Virus record (IMG/VR): IMGVR_UViG_3300027762_000032
Location: 1 to 27,107 of that record
Direction: 5' to 3' (one strand)
Origin: a virus
Length of the DNA stretch: 27,107 nucleotides
Shown: positions 1-6,080 of the stretch, piece after piece
Position numbering within the stretch: the stretch's first letter is position 1
Layout of the letters: every line of letters begins with the position of its first letter
Position numbers and translations under genes: made by a program
Notes under the pieces: model-generated
Seen by the model: the letters and a program-made list of their open reading frames with translations, nothing else
Databases searched by the model: none
Told to the model about the DNA's origin: nothing

Positions 1-83
1 CCGTCCGAGATGCGCTCTACAAGGGCTTCAAGCCCCCTCCCTTACTGTGCGTTGACTTACAGCGTTTTTAATAACGATTATAT
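1..83. other. GC-rich stretch at window edge; possible packaging-site region
   Basis: The first ~65 bases are far richer in G and C than the AT-rich genes beside them and contain the 13-base palindrome GGGCTTCAAGCCC (23-35). No reading frame that I recognise crosses it. It lies just downstream of the packaging-type HNH gene, where cos phages usually have their terminase genes and cohesive-end site. A cos site or the start of the terminase region is therefore an inference, not something the bases prove. Confidence 0.25.
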
Positions 84-923
84 CTATACTCTTATTATTA
101 TATCTTCTTGACTTCTTTCATAGTTAATCCACCACTTACTTACTCTATCAATCGTTTGTTGAACATCTTGTCTTCTATTGTCATTCTTTATTCTATTAAT
201 ACAAAAATTTACTGGCGTTTCCATTACTACAACTTTAGCTTTTAAAATATTTCTCCAATGATTTCTATGTTTAATCTTTGCTGCAGTGGTTATGAACCAA
301 ACTCTATTGTTGTTACATCTATATAAGTTTCTTAATATTTCATTGCGTTGTATTAATGCTAAATTAAGATACTGATTTGTATTATGGTAAATAGGTAAAT
401 TTGATAATTCTGAAATTATTAAGTCTACATCTATAACTAAATCATTATCTTTTTTATTTTGTTCTACATAATAACTTTTACCTGCACCTGATGGTCCACA
501 AACAACTATTACTGGACAATTTGGCTTTCTTATATCTGTAGGAAAGTATTGAACTTTATTAAAGGTTCCATCTTCTTTAGCTGTTTTTCTATCATGACAA
601 GATTTACAAAGTGATTGTAAGTTGTCATAGTCAACAAATATATTCCATAATCCTTTATGTGGGATTATATGGTCAACAATATTTGCTGTTACATATTCAT
701 CATATTTAAGACATTCTTGGCAAAGTGGTTCTTCTCCTAACTTTCTTTTCCTTATATTTGCCCATAATGATGTATTGTACCATTTATCATATTCAGGTCT
801 TATTCTTTTTTTACTTAAACTTTTTTTGTATTCTGTTCTATGAACAGCACATTTGGATTCACTACCATCAACTAAGGTATTACATCCAGGGTATGTGCAT
901 AATTTCTTTGGTCTATTTGGCAT
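84..923 (-). CDS. HNH endonuclease fused to a P-loop kinase-like domain (packaging-type HNH)
   Basis: The protein has about 279 residues. It has an N-terminal Cys/His cluster (C-x4-C, then KCAVH), an HNH nuclease at roughly 65-115 with zinc cysteines in CQEC and CKSC and the active-site run DHIIPH...N...H, and a C-terminal nucleotide-binding domain opening with Walker A GPSGAGKS at about 143-150. HNH proteins of this type (VDHIIPH / LCKSCHDRKTA) work with terminase at the cohesive ends of many Firmicutes and Proteobacteria phages, which suits its position at the edge of the missing packaging module. I place the start at ATG 923, preceded by AAAGGTG; a GTG three codons upstream is possible. 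The role of the fused P-loop domain is not evident: it resembles small kinase or AAA-like domains. The nuclease call is strong; the packaging role is inferred from family and position. Confidence 0.85.
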   Translation of the reverse strand: MPNRPKKLCTYPGCNTLVDGSESKCAVHRTEYKKSLSKKRIRPEYDKWYNTSLWANIRKRKLGEEPLCQECLKYDEYVTANIVDHIIPHKGLWNIFVDYDNLQSLCKSCHDRKTAKEDGTFNKVQYFPTDIRKPNCPVIVVCGPSGAGKSYYVEQNKKDNDLVIDVDLIISELSNLPIYHNTNQYLNLALIQRNEILRNLYRCNNNRVWFITTAAKIKHRNHWRNILKAKVVVMETPVNFCINRIKNDNRRQDVQQTIDRVSKWWINYERSQEDIIIRV

Positions 924-964
924 TTCATTCACCTTTATCTTTTTCCTAACGTCGGGAAAATGGT

Positions 965-1032
965 ATAAAAAAAACGAAGGTCCTATTCGGATCTGCTTAT
1001 CACAGCAGTAAACAGTCCGCCCTTCGTTTTAT
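965..1032 (-). terminator. Long nested hairpin ending in a T-run: terminator or small structured RNA
   Basis: A perfect 10-bp stem joins 971-980 (AAAACGAAGG) and 1021-1030 (CCTTCGTTTT). Inside are CGGA/TCCG (988-991 with 1016-1019) and CTGCT/AGCAG (993-997 with 1004-1008), so three helices stack in one arm. Read on the minus strand, the arm is followed by about eight T, as in an intrinsic terminator. It ends the cassette that finishes at 1123 and precedes the HNH gene. It is longer and more elaborate than a usual terminator, so a small RNA is also possible. Confidence 0.7.
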
Positions 1033-1114
1033 ATATGTATGAGGATTTCGCTAAACATAATTATCACATCATATTAATTGTATTATAGTTAAAATTTATA
1101 GTCAATTGGTCAAA

Positions 1115-1133
1115 TGGACACGCTATTTGGACA
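1115..1133. repeat. 19-bp direct repeat, copy 1 (left boundary of the PAPS/ParB cassette)
   Basis: TGGACACGCTATTTGGACA is identical to 3800-3818. Within each copy TGGACA occurs twice, 13 bp apart, as in a paired operator site. This copy covers the last codons of the ribbon-helix-helix gene. Confidence 0.85.
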
Positions 1134-1284
1134 CATTGTAGCTTTTAGTAATCATATTTTCTTCATCTAAACTAATCAAAAGCCTTAAATATTCACTTGT
1201 ATTCAGTCCAAGTATACTTGCTTGTTTTTCTGCTTTATCTTTTAGTTCTTTTGATAATCTTATCATTATTGGTTTATTCACCAT
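1123..1284 (-). CDS. Small ribbon-helix-helix (Arc/CopG-like) DNA-binding protein
   Basis: 53 residues. The segment KPIMIRLSKELKDKAEKQAS followed by LGLNTSEYLRLLI fits an RHH fold: a basic beta strand (IMIRLS), then two helices separated by a turn. ATG 1284 is chosen because AAAGGAG lies 7-8 bases upstream; an upstream in-frame start would lie deep inside the ParB-like gene. Its first 11 bases overlap the end of that gene, so the two are translationally coupled. It is the last gene of the cassette. RHH proteins usually repress their own promoter, and a perfect inverted repeat sits in the cassette promoter at 3751-3772, which makes it the likely regulator (inference). Its 3' end lies in a 19-bp repeat. 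Confidence 0.75.
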   Translation of the reverse strand: MVNKPIMIRLSKELKDKAEKQASILGLNTSEYLRLLISLDEENMITKSYNVSK

Positions 1285-1801
1285 TTTGCAATCTCCTTTT
1301 TTCGTAATCTTCCCAACTTTTACTAAACTCAAAATTTGCAAACGCTTCCTTTAAACCTGTTATTTGTTTTAATCTTATTACTTCATCTAAATCCATACCA
1401 AGCTTTTTGCAAATAGATATATCTTCCCAACCTTGTTTCGTTAATTCAAGAACAATATCACTCATACTTCTTATTTTATGTGTTCCTCTTGCTCTATTAT
1501 GTCTTATTGTACTACCCATTCTTTCATCCAATGTTTTATCTATTACAACTATTGGTACTACATCACTTTTTAAATAATCTTTTAAAATTGTATATCTGTG
1601 GAAACCATCTACTACTATATAAACATCATTTTCTTTATCATAGTAACAAACTATTGGCATTGTTACACCATCTAATTCTATTGATAATTTTAACAATTTC
1701 ATTTCAGGTGTTGCAACTTTGTTTGGATTATAATCATTTGAAATAACCTTTTCAATTGGTACTAATTTAACTTCTAAACATGGAAATTTGATTTTTATCA
1801 T
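1274..1801 (-). CDS. ParB/Srx-fold N-terminal domain protein (IbrB-like)
   Basis: About 175 residues. The N-terminal half has the ParB/sulfiredoxin-type core: VPIEKVISNDYNPN, then a helix (MKLLKLSIELDG), then VVDGFHRYTIL, which stands where ParB proteins have GxxR/DGxHR. The C-terminal part (MSDIVLELTKQGW...ICKKLGMDLDEVIRL) looks like a small helix-turn-helix. There is no ParA in the window, so plasmid-style partition is unlikely. Instead it lies in an operon with a PAPS-reductase-like protein, the pairing seen in IbrA/IbrB of E. coli prophages. ATG 1801 has the better ribosome site (AAGGGTGAG); GTG 1810 is the alternative and overlaps the GNAT stop. Substrate unknown. Confidence 0.75.
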   Translation of the reverse strand: MIKIKFPCLEVKLVPIEKVISNDYNPNKVATPEMKLLKLSIELDGVTMPIVCYYDKENDVYIVVDGFHRYTILKDYLKSDVVPIVVIDKTLDERMGSTIRHNRARGTHKIRSMSDIVLELTKQGWEDISICKKLGMDLDEVIRLKQITGLKEAFANFEFSKSWEDYEKRRLQNGE

Positions 1802-1802
1802 A

Positions 1803-2207
1803 TTACTCACCCTTTCTCAAATAAAAGTATCTTCCATTTTGACGATATACTTCAAATCCTTTTTCAAACCAATACTTTTTTAAGTATTCTTCTTTTGTAA
1901 TTACCTCAATTGATTTATTTTTTTCTTCTGCATATCTTAACCTTTCTTCATTTATTTGTTTCCAAACACCTTTTTGTCTGTATTCATCTTCTACATAAGA
2001 TGATTCAAATACTATTTTATTTTTTAATTCATTTAATGAACCAAAACCAACTAACTTATTTGATTCATATACTAAAAACCATATATTTGTTTCTTTATTA
2101 CTCATATAAGGCATTATTTTTTTGTACTGTGGCTCTGCAAAATATTTACCCATAATAGAATAAAATTTTTTCTTATCGTAGTTACCACAAAACATTTTAA
2201 CTTCCAT
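1803..2207 (-). CDS. GNAT-family N-acetyltransferase
   Basis: 134 residues, the usual length of a single GNAT domain. LVGFGSLNELKNKIVFESSYV forms the central strands, followed by the acetyl-CoA pyrophosphate loop in VEDEYRQKGVWKQINEERL (an R/Q-x-x-G-x type motif) and the late strand/helix YLKKYWFEKGFEVYRQ. ATG 2207 is preceded by GGGGAG and overlaps the end of the PAPS-like gene by 11 bases, the same overlap length as between the ParB-like and RHH genes. The substrate cannot be read from the sequence. Its position between the IbrA-like and IbrB-like genes suggests that it acts with them, on a protein or small molecule. Confidence 0.8.
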   Translation of the reverse strand: MEVKMFCGNYDKKKFYSIMGKYFAEPQYKKIMPYMSNKETNIWFLVYESNKLVGFGSLNELKNKIVFESSYVEDEYRQKGVWKQINEERLRYAEEKNKSIEVITKEEYLKKYWFEKGFEVYRQNGRYFYLRKGE

Positions 2208-3483
2208 TTAATTCTCCCCTTTCCCATCTTTCTAAATCTTTATCATAATCACCATCACCAAGTATTTTTTTGTATTTTTCTTTTAGTAAATTTAACTTTT
2301 CGACATCTTTTTTTGTAGATGAAAAACTTAACCTTTTCATCCAAAAATCATTTTTTTCTAATGATCTTGCTATTCTTCTCCATGTTGGTTTTTTCCTGTC
2401 TGCTTCAACACCACTTTCATCAATATAGTCTTTATAATTTTCAACTTTTTGACCTCTTTTTTCTTCCCACCACTTCATAAATGTTTTTATCTTATTATAA
2501 TAATGTTCTTCTAATTCAGGAGCATATAGTCTAATACTTTCTAATAAATAAATCGTGTATTGTTCCCATGTCATATGTTCAGGCTTTTCTGATTTTATAT
2601 TTCCTAAAAGTGAAGTTCTTGCATATATGTTACCAAAGTTTACTCCTTGAACTCTATTTAAAACCTTTTCCCATGTTTCAGGTTCTAGTGATTTAAATTG
2701 GTCCAATCCGTTCCTTTGGTCATCACCATAAGGTTGGCATAATCTAGCTTCATGTATTGATAATCCATTTTTATACATCAATTCGTAAATTTCATTAAAG
2801 CTAAAATTTAATTTAAAAACAGCAGTCCATATATCTTCTGTCCTCCAATCATAAAGAGGAAAAAAATTATATACATCTATTGGTTTATTATTTATTTTAA
2901 CTTGTGTAGTCCAACCTTTTTCTTTATATCTGATTTTTGTGTCATTTATTATAGTTGTAAATCTGTTTAAACTTTCATCAGACCTTATACCTATTCCTGT
3001 TGCAATAGTTGAAGTGTGTTTTTTTGAATACCAATCAGCAAATTTAATTATAAATTCTTCAAATTCCATACCACATTTAAACCAATCAAAAGGACAATTT
3101 GATTCATTTATAACATCATCAGGCATATCTCTAACCCATTTTTCTTTATCTTTTTCATCCCAACATATCCACTTTGGTTGTAATATACTTACTGCATTTC
3201 TTAATGATATTGGCAAACAAATATGATAAAAATTATTTATACATTCTAACTTTTTTATTTCTTCTATATGTTCAATTGTGGCTTTGTATTGTGCTTCTAA
3301 ATCTATATATAAAATATCAAATATTTTGTTTTTAGATTTTGCTATATTATTTGCTAATTGAATCATAACAGAACTATCTTTGCCACCTGATACACTAAAA
3401 TAGATATGTTCAAATTCATCAAATATAAAATTTAGTCTTTCAATTGATGATTGTAATACATTTTTGTTGTTATAAATTTTCAT
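2197..3483 (-). CDS. PAPS reductase/sulfotransferase-like ATP pyrophosphatase (IbrA-like, DUF3440-type)
   Basis: 428 residues from ATG 3483. The PP-loop SGGKDSS lies at 32-38 and binds the ATP pyrophosphate in adenylating N-type ATP pyrophosphatases. It is followed by DLEAQY at the second strand and GIGIRSDESLNR in the middle, typical of PAPS-reductase relatives. The C-terminal region (ARLCQPYGDDQRNGLDQF, then GNIYA) matches the DUF3440-type tail of IbrA rather than assimilatory CysH. Relatives include DndC of DNA phosphorothioation, so sulfur or adenylate transfer to a macromolecule is possible but unproven. The start overlaps the preceding small gene by 14 bases; ATG 3489 is an alternative. 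The family call is firm, the reaction unknown. Confidence 0.85.
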   Translation of the reverse strand: MKIYNNKNVLQSSIERLNFIFDEFEHIYFSVSGGKDSSVMIQLANNIAKSKNKIFDILYIDLEAQYKATIEHIEEIKKLECINNFYHICLPISLRNAVSILQPKWICWDEKDKEKWVRDMPDDVINESNCPFDWFKCGMEFEEFIIKFADWYSKKHTSTIATGIGIRSDESLNRFTTIINDTKIRYKEKGWTTQVKINNKPIDVYNFFPLYDWRTEDIWTAVFKLNFSFNEIYELMYKNGLSIHEARLCQPYGDDQRNGLDQFKSLEPETWEKVLNRVQGVNFGNIYARTSLLGNIKSEKPEHMTWEQYTIYLLESIRLYAPELEEHYYNKIKTFMKWWEEKRGQKVENYKDYIDESGVEADRKKPTWRRIARSLEKNDFWMKRLSFSSTKKDVEKLNLLKEKYKKILGDGDYDKDLERWERGELNGS

Positions 3484-3709
3484 TGCCATCAATCCAATCT
3501 TTTATTTTATCATAGTCTTTATCTTTCGTTTTTTCTAACCATGATTTAAAACTATCTACTAGCCTTTCTTTTCTATCCAAACATTTTAACATTCTTGAAT
3601 CTAAACTGTCATATGCATATAAATCAATTATATGTACATTTTTATTTTGACCAATTATATTTACTCTACCTTCGTGACCACAACTATAAGTTCCGTAATA
3701 CCATGCCAT
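3470..3709 (-). CDS. Small conserved phage-type protein with N-terminal Cys/His segment
   Basis: 79 residues from ATG 3709, which has GGAGG eight bases upstream; a TTG five codons earlier overlaps that ribosome site and is unlikely. It begins MAWYYGTYSCGHEGRVNIIG, a pattern familiar from small phage proteins that end with CPEC-type cysteines. Here the later cysteine pair is missing and the tail is acidic and charged, so it may be a diverged version that cannot form a full zinc site. First gene of the cassette, directly behind its promoter. Function unknown. Confidence 0.65.
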   Translation of the reverse strand: MAWYYGTYSCGHEGRVNIIGQNKNVHIIDLYAYDSLDSRMLKCLDRKERLVDSFKSWLEKTKDKDYDKIKDWIDGNENL

Positions 3710-3742
3710 ATCAACTGCCTCCAAATCATTTATTAATTATCT

Positions 3743-3778
3743 TAATATAATTGTATATCATTTGATATACAATGTCAA
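3743..3778 (-). promoter_or_regulatory. Cassette promoter with perfect inverted-repeat operator
   Basis: On the minus strand TTGACA (3778-3773), a 17-base spacer and TACAAT (3755-3750) give a near-consensus housekeeping promoter, with transcription expected from about 3743, 34 bases before the first ATG. The spacer and -10 are covered by a perfect inverted repeat: TTGTATATCA (3751-3760), two bases, TGATATACAA (3763-3772). A dimeric repressor bound there would block the promoter. The RHH protein at the end of the operon is the obvious candidate. Confidence 0.8.
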
Positions 3779-3799
3779 TATAAAACTTTAACTTTGATT

Positions 3800-3818
3800 T
3801 GGACACGCTATTTGGACA
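3800..3818. repeat. 19-bp direct repeat, copy 2 (right boundary of the PAPS/ParB cassette)
   Basis: Identical to 1115-1133. It lies 22 bases upstream of the cassette -35 box. The two copies bracket the five-gene cassette and its promoter, about 2.7 kb. They could be recombination scars or two operators for the same regulator. Confidence 0.85.
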
Positions 3819-3879
3819 TTTATGTTATAATATATTTGCATATTATGATTGAATATTGAAAGCAAAAATGATTCACACA

Positions 3880-3905
3880 AAAATGGGCTTATGCCTTTTT
3901 TTTGT
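3880..3905. terminator. Probable bidirectional terminator
   Basis: GGC-TTAT-GCC is flanked by A-runs on the left and nine T on the right, so it can act on the plus strand and more weakly on the minus strand (TTTTTG after the hairpin). It separates the small-gene operon ending at 3949 from the cassette promoter. Confidence 0.45.
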
Positions 3906-3948
3906 TTAACCCTGTTTACTTCATCATAAATATAATTTTTAAGATATT

Positions 3949-4143
3949 CTATTTTTTTTTAAGTTGTTCATTCTCTTTTATTATTTCACTAATTGTTTTA
4001 TTATCAATAACAATTAAATTATTTATATAATCTGTAAATTTTTCGCCTATTAATATACTTCCACAACTATCCGTGTATTGTTTTATTATAATTCTTTTAA
4101 TTCCATCTTCACATTTCACTACTTCACCTATTAAATCTTTCAT
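3949..4143 (-). CDS. Small hypothetical protein
   Basis: 64 residues with no family I recognise. The N-terminal half is beta-rich (IGEVVKCEDGIKRIIIKQY) with two cysteines; the C-terminus is a short charged helix (ISEIIKENEQLKKK) that may form a coiled coil. The start shares ATGA with the stop of the preceding gene, and GAGGTG lies upstream, so translation is coupled. Last gene before the terminator near 3890. Confidence 0.55.
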   Translation of the reverse strand: MKDLIGEVVKCEDGIKRIIIKQYTDSCGSILIGEKFTDYINNLIVIDNKTISEIIKENEQLKKK

Positions 4144-4328
4144 TTCTCCACCTCACAATTTTTATCATTCATATAAATAGCTTCTCCCATTGATTCATCT
4201 ATAACCGTTATCGGCTCAAACACCTTGCCAATATGTTGCAGTAAATCTCTTTTTTCATCCGATAAAGCAACAGGATAAACTTTGCCATCTTTAACATACA
4301 TTAATATTAGCCCATCTTTAATTTTCAT
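4140..4328 (-). CDS. Small hypothetical protein
   Basis: 62 residues from ATG 4328, chosen because AGGAGG lies seven bases upstream; the frame is open further upstream without a ribosome site. Begins MKIKDGLILMYVKDGKVYPVAL, with an acidic tail. Family unknown. Its stop overlaps the next start by four bases. Confidence 0.6.
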   Translation of the reverse strand: MKIKDGLILMYVKDGKVYPVALSDEKRDLLQHIGKVFEPITVIDESMGEAIYMNDKNCEVEK

Positions 4329-4445
4329 TTTAAATCCTCCTGTCATAAATATTTTGCATATTCCTTTTATCATTTTACACCTCATCGTTTTTTGTTTATA
4401 ATGTAAGTGAGCGATTGAATAATGTACTGCGTGATTAGTTTATTT

Positions 4446-4483
4446 AAACAAAAGATGGTTTGTCGGCTGTCTTTTGTTTTTTT
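4446..4483. terminator. Hairpin with T-run on the plus side
   Basis: AAACAAAAGA (4446-4455) pairs with TCTTTTGTTT (4470-4479) around a 14-base loop. On the plus strand it is followed by T to 4483, so it is a better terminator for rightward antisense transcripts. On the minus strand, following the gene that ends at 4489, the downstream bases are only moderately T-rich. Confidence 0.5.
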
Positions 4484-4488
4484 ATTAA

Positions 4489-4701
4489 TTAAACCCTTTC
4501 AGGCCAATTCCAATGTCCACCTAATGTACCCTGTTTAACTTTTTGATTTAAAAATATTCCTGTTGGATTCATTACAAATAAATCAACTTCATAATCGTTA
4601 TGTACTGCTGTTATAATTGCTGCCCTTGCTTCGCTTTTAAATTCTCCATTTGGGGTTCCATAACTAAAATAATGTACTATTCTTCCTATTGTTGGTTTCA
4701 T
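4489..4701 (-). CDS. Conserved small phage protein (KPTIGRIVHY / HWNWPERV type)
   Basis: 70 residues from ATG 4701, which has GGAGGTG five bases upstream. It starts MKPTIGRIVHYFSYGTPNGE and ends GTLGGHWNWPERV, with FVMNPTGIF in the middle. This arrangement recurs in small, functionally unassigned proteins of many Firmicutes and actinobacterial phages. It is probably a compact beta-barrel. Its upstream region is a 20-bp tandem repeat carrying extra copies of its ribosome site. Confidence 0.7.
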   Translation of the reverse strand: MKPTIGRIVHYFSYGTPNGEFKSEARAAIITAVHNDYEVDLFVMNPTGIFLNQKVKQGTLGGHWNWPERV

Positions 4702-4707
4702 TTTTTC

Positions 4708-4760
4708 ACCTCCACACAAATTTAACTATCTCCACACAAATTTCACTACCTCCACGCATA
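4708..4760. repeat. 20-bp tandem repeat containing ribosome-site copies
   Basis: Units at 4711-4730 and 4731-4750 differ at two positions, and a partial third begins at 4751. On the minus strand each unit carries GTGGAG(G/A)T, so the leader of the gene at 4489-4701 contains three Shine-Dalgarno-like cores in tandem. Only the last is near an ATG. Confidence 0.75.
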
Positions 4761-4838
4761 CATGCATCTTAATTTTTACTTAGACGCATTTTTTATGATT
4801 ATTGCAACGATAAATGCAATAATCGTTGTATTTCACGA

Positions 4839-5024
4839 TTAAACCTTGTTTGTCCCAGTTTGTCCTGTTTTGTCCTGTTCTGTCCGTTCAAGTAAATTCA
4901 ATATCCTATTCATACTAATTGTCAGTTGATAATCAATTTCAGCTAGCTGTTTCATATCTTTACTAATTTCAACTATATCTTCTTGTAGCATTTTAATGCT
5001 GTTTTCTATTTCATAATTTGTCAT
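4839..5024 (-). CDS. Small coiled-coil protein with repeat-encoded tail
   Basis: 61 residues from ATG 5024, which has GGAGG six bases upstream and overlaps the preceding gene by 14 bases. The body (IENSIKMLQEDIVEISKDMK, then ISMNRILNLLE) is an amphipathic helix with heptad spacing. The C-terminal tail RTEQDKTGQTGTNKV is encoded by four tandem 10-bp repeats and is hydrophilic. Family unknown. Confidence 0.6.
   Translation of the reverse strand: MTNYEIENSIKMLQEDIVEISKDMKQLAEIDYQLTISMNRILNLLERTEQDKTGQTGTNKV
4847..4885. repeat. 10-bp minisatellite in the 3' end of a small gene
   Basis: On the minus strand four 10-mers begin with GGACA (GGACAGAACA, GGACAAAACA, GGACAAACTG, GGACAAACAA). The period is not a multiple of three, so each repeat encodes different residues; change in copy number would shift the frame and the stop. 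Confidence 0.7.
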
Positions 5025-5250
5025 TGTTGACCTCCAAATCAAGTTTATTTATTTCAGCTAATTGCTTTTCATACAAAGCTTTTTTATCTGCAATCTTTAT
5101 TCTTGTTTTTCTATTCAAGTCCCTTAACAAATTTAAGGTAGCTTTTCTTTCTTCAATCCAATCACGTTCAAATTCAATCTTCTTTTTTAAGTCATCCGCA
5201 TGGGCTTCCAGTCTTATTAATTCAATAAGTGTTTTTTGATAGTCACTCAT
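5011..5250 (-). CDS. Small coiled-coil protein
   Basis: 79 residues, almost wholly helical and charged (LIRLEAHADDLKKKIEFERD, then LYEKQLAEINKLDLEVNN). ATG 5250 has GGGGG seven bases upstream and shares ATGA with the stop of the membrane microprotein at 5247-5324. No enzymatic motif. Possibly a structural or interaction partner; family unknown. Confidence 0.65.
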   Translation of the reverse strand: MSDYQKTLIELIRLEAHADDLKKKIEFERDWIEERKATLNLLRDLNRKTRIKIADKKALYEKQLAEINKLDLEVNNDKL

Positions 5251-5324
5251 TTTTCATCCCCCTTAAATAACAAAACAATACTAAATCCAATCCACCATAA
5301 CCCCACACCAATCCATCTAAACAT
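5247..5324 (-). CDS. Membrane microprotein (25 residues)
   Basis: MFRWIGVGLWWIGFSIVLLF followed by KGDEK: one hydrophobic helix with a short charged tail. The start is fused to the previous stop as TAATG, and its own stop is fused to the next start as ATGA, so it is coupled on both sides. This dovetailing is the best evidence that it is translated, since its own ribosome site is weak. Function unknown. Confidence 0.65.
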   Translation of the reverse strand: MFRWIGVGLWWIGFSIVLLFKGDEK

Positions 5325-5506
5325 TAGTCCACATCCCTGCCAGTCATTGCCCATTCTTGACCCCAAGAATCAAGAAATGAATCTTTGTTGTCATATTCTA
5401 TGTAAATATAATTAAGTGCGTGGGATAGTGCATCTTTCAATCCTTTGATTTGCAATTCAAGAATTTCAATTTCATCCATCAGCTCATGTATTGATTTTTC
5501 TTTCAT
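5324..5506 (-). CDS. Small hypothetical phage protein
   Basis: 60 residues; ATG 5506 has GGGGG seven bases upstream and follows the regulator gene by 12 bases. The N-terminal half is a leucine/isoleucine-rich helix (IHELMDEIEILELQIKGLKD), probably coiled coil; the C-terminal half is acidic and aromatic (FLDSWGQEWAMTGRDVD). Family unknown. Confidence 0.6.
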   Translation of the reverse strand: MKEKSIHELMDEIEILELQIKGLKDALSHALNYIYIEYDNKDSFLDSWGQEWAMTGRDVD

Positions 5507-5518
5507 ACTTCATCCCCC

Positions 5519-6079
5519 TTATAAAATTTCACTGCCTGCTATTTTTACTGACATTCGCCAAACTAATCTATTTCTATGTCTTCTCACTGTCCTTACATCA
5601 CAATTAAATTTATCTGCTATGTCAAAGTCATCCATATCTAGCCAGTATCTATATTCAATGACTTTATACCAGCTATCATCCTTCACTTTGGTTAGTGCCT
5701 TTTCTAATAAGTCTAAATACAGCTTGTCCTTTTCTATTTTTGATTGCAGATGTAAACATTTGCTATCAATCATTTGTTGTTCTGTAAGCCGATTTTGTGC
5801 CATACAAACGATGTCTGATGCAGTGGTTTTATTCTTTATTCCTATCTCAATATTTTTAAGTTTTTCTTCATTTTCGATTATGTTTTCTTCTAAAATTTCT
5901 TTTGCCCTTAGCAAGTCTTCTGTTTCCCTAAATATCTTTTTTTTATCTGTTTCACGCAAGCTTACAGCTGACACAAAAGCCCTTTTTACCGCAGTGTCTG
6001 CATAGTATGGTGCAGATTCAATAACGATAGCTTTTATATAACTTTTTTGATTCTCACTCAAAACCTCGGCTTTTTTCAT
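5519..6079 (-). CDS. ArpU/RinA-type phage transcriptional regulator with sigma-70 region 4-like HTH
   Basis: 186 residues from ATG 6079 (GGAGG five bases upstream, one base after the thermonuclease stop). Residues ~60-140 form long charged helices. The C-terminus holds VIEYRYWLDMDDFDIADKF...CDVRTVRRHRNRLVWRM, a helix-turn-helix like sigma region 4, as in ArpU/RinA late-gene activators. Such regulators switch on packaging, head and lysis genes in Firmicutes phages, which fits its place near the end of the early region. The call rests on architecture and the HTH; the target promoter is not visible in this window. Confidence 0.7.
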   Translation of the reverse strand: MKKAEVLSENQKSYIKAIVIESAPYYADTAVKRAFVSAVSLRETDKKKIFRETEDLLRAKEILEENIIENEEKLKNIEIGIKNKTTASDIVCMAQNRLTEQQMIDSKCLHLQSKIEKDKLYLDLLEKALTKVKDDSWYKVIEYRYWLDMDDFDIADKFNCDVRTVRRHRNRLVWRMSVKIAGSEIL

Positions 6080-6080
6080 G

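Noticed and set aside
1-35. tRNA fragment (TAGAGCGCATCTC on the minus strand resembles a D-arm to anticodon stem)
   Set aside because: The expected TAGCTCA D-stem is absent on the 5' side and no T-arm can be found within the window; chance similarity is as likely.
1274-1801. Plasmid-type ParB partition protein
   Set aside because: There is no ParA, no parS-like site nearby, and the operon partners are PAPS-reductase-like and GNAT proteins, which points to the IbrB-like group instead.
4803-4831. Terminator at the end of the 61-residue gene (CAACGAT/ATCGTTG)
   Set aside because: The stem is only seven A/T-rich pairs and no T-run follows on the minus strand.
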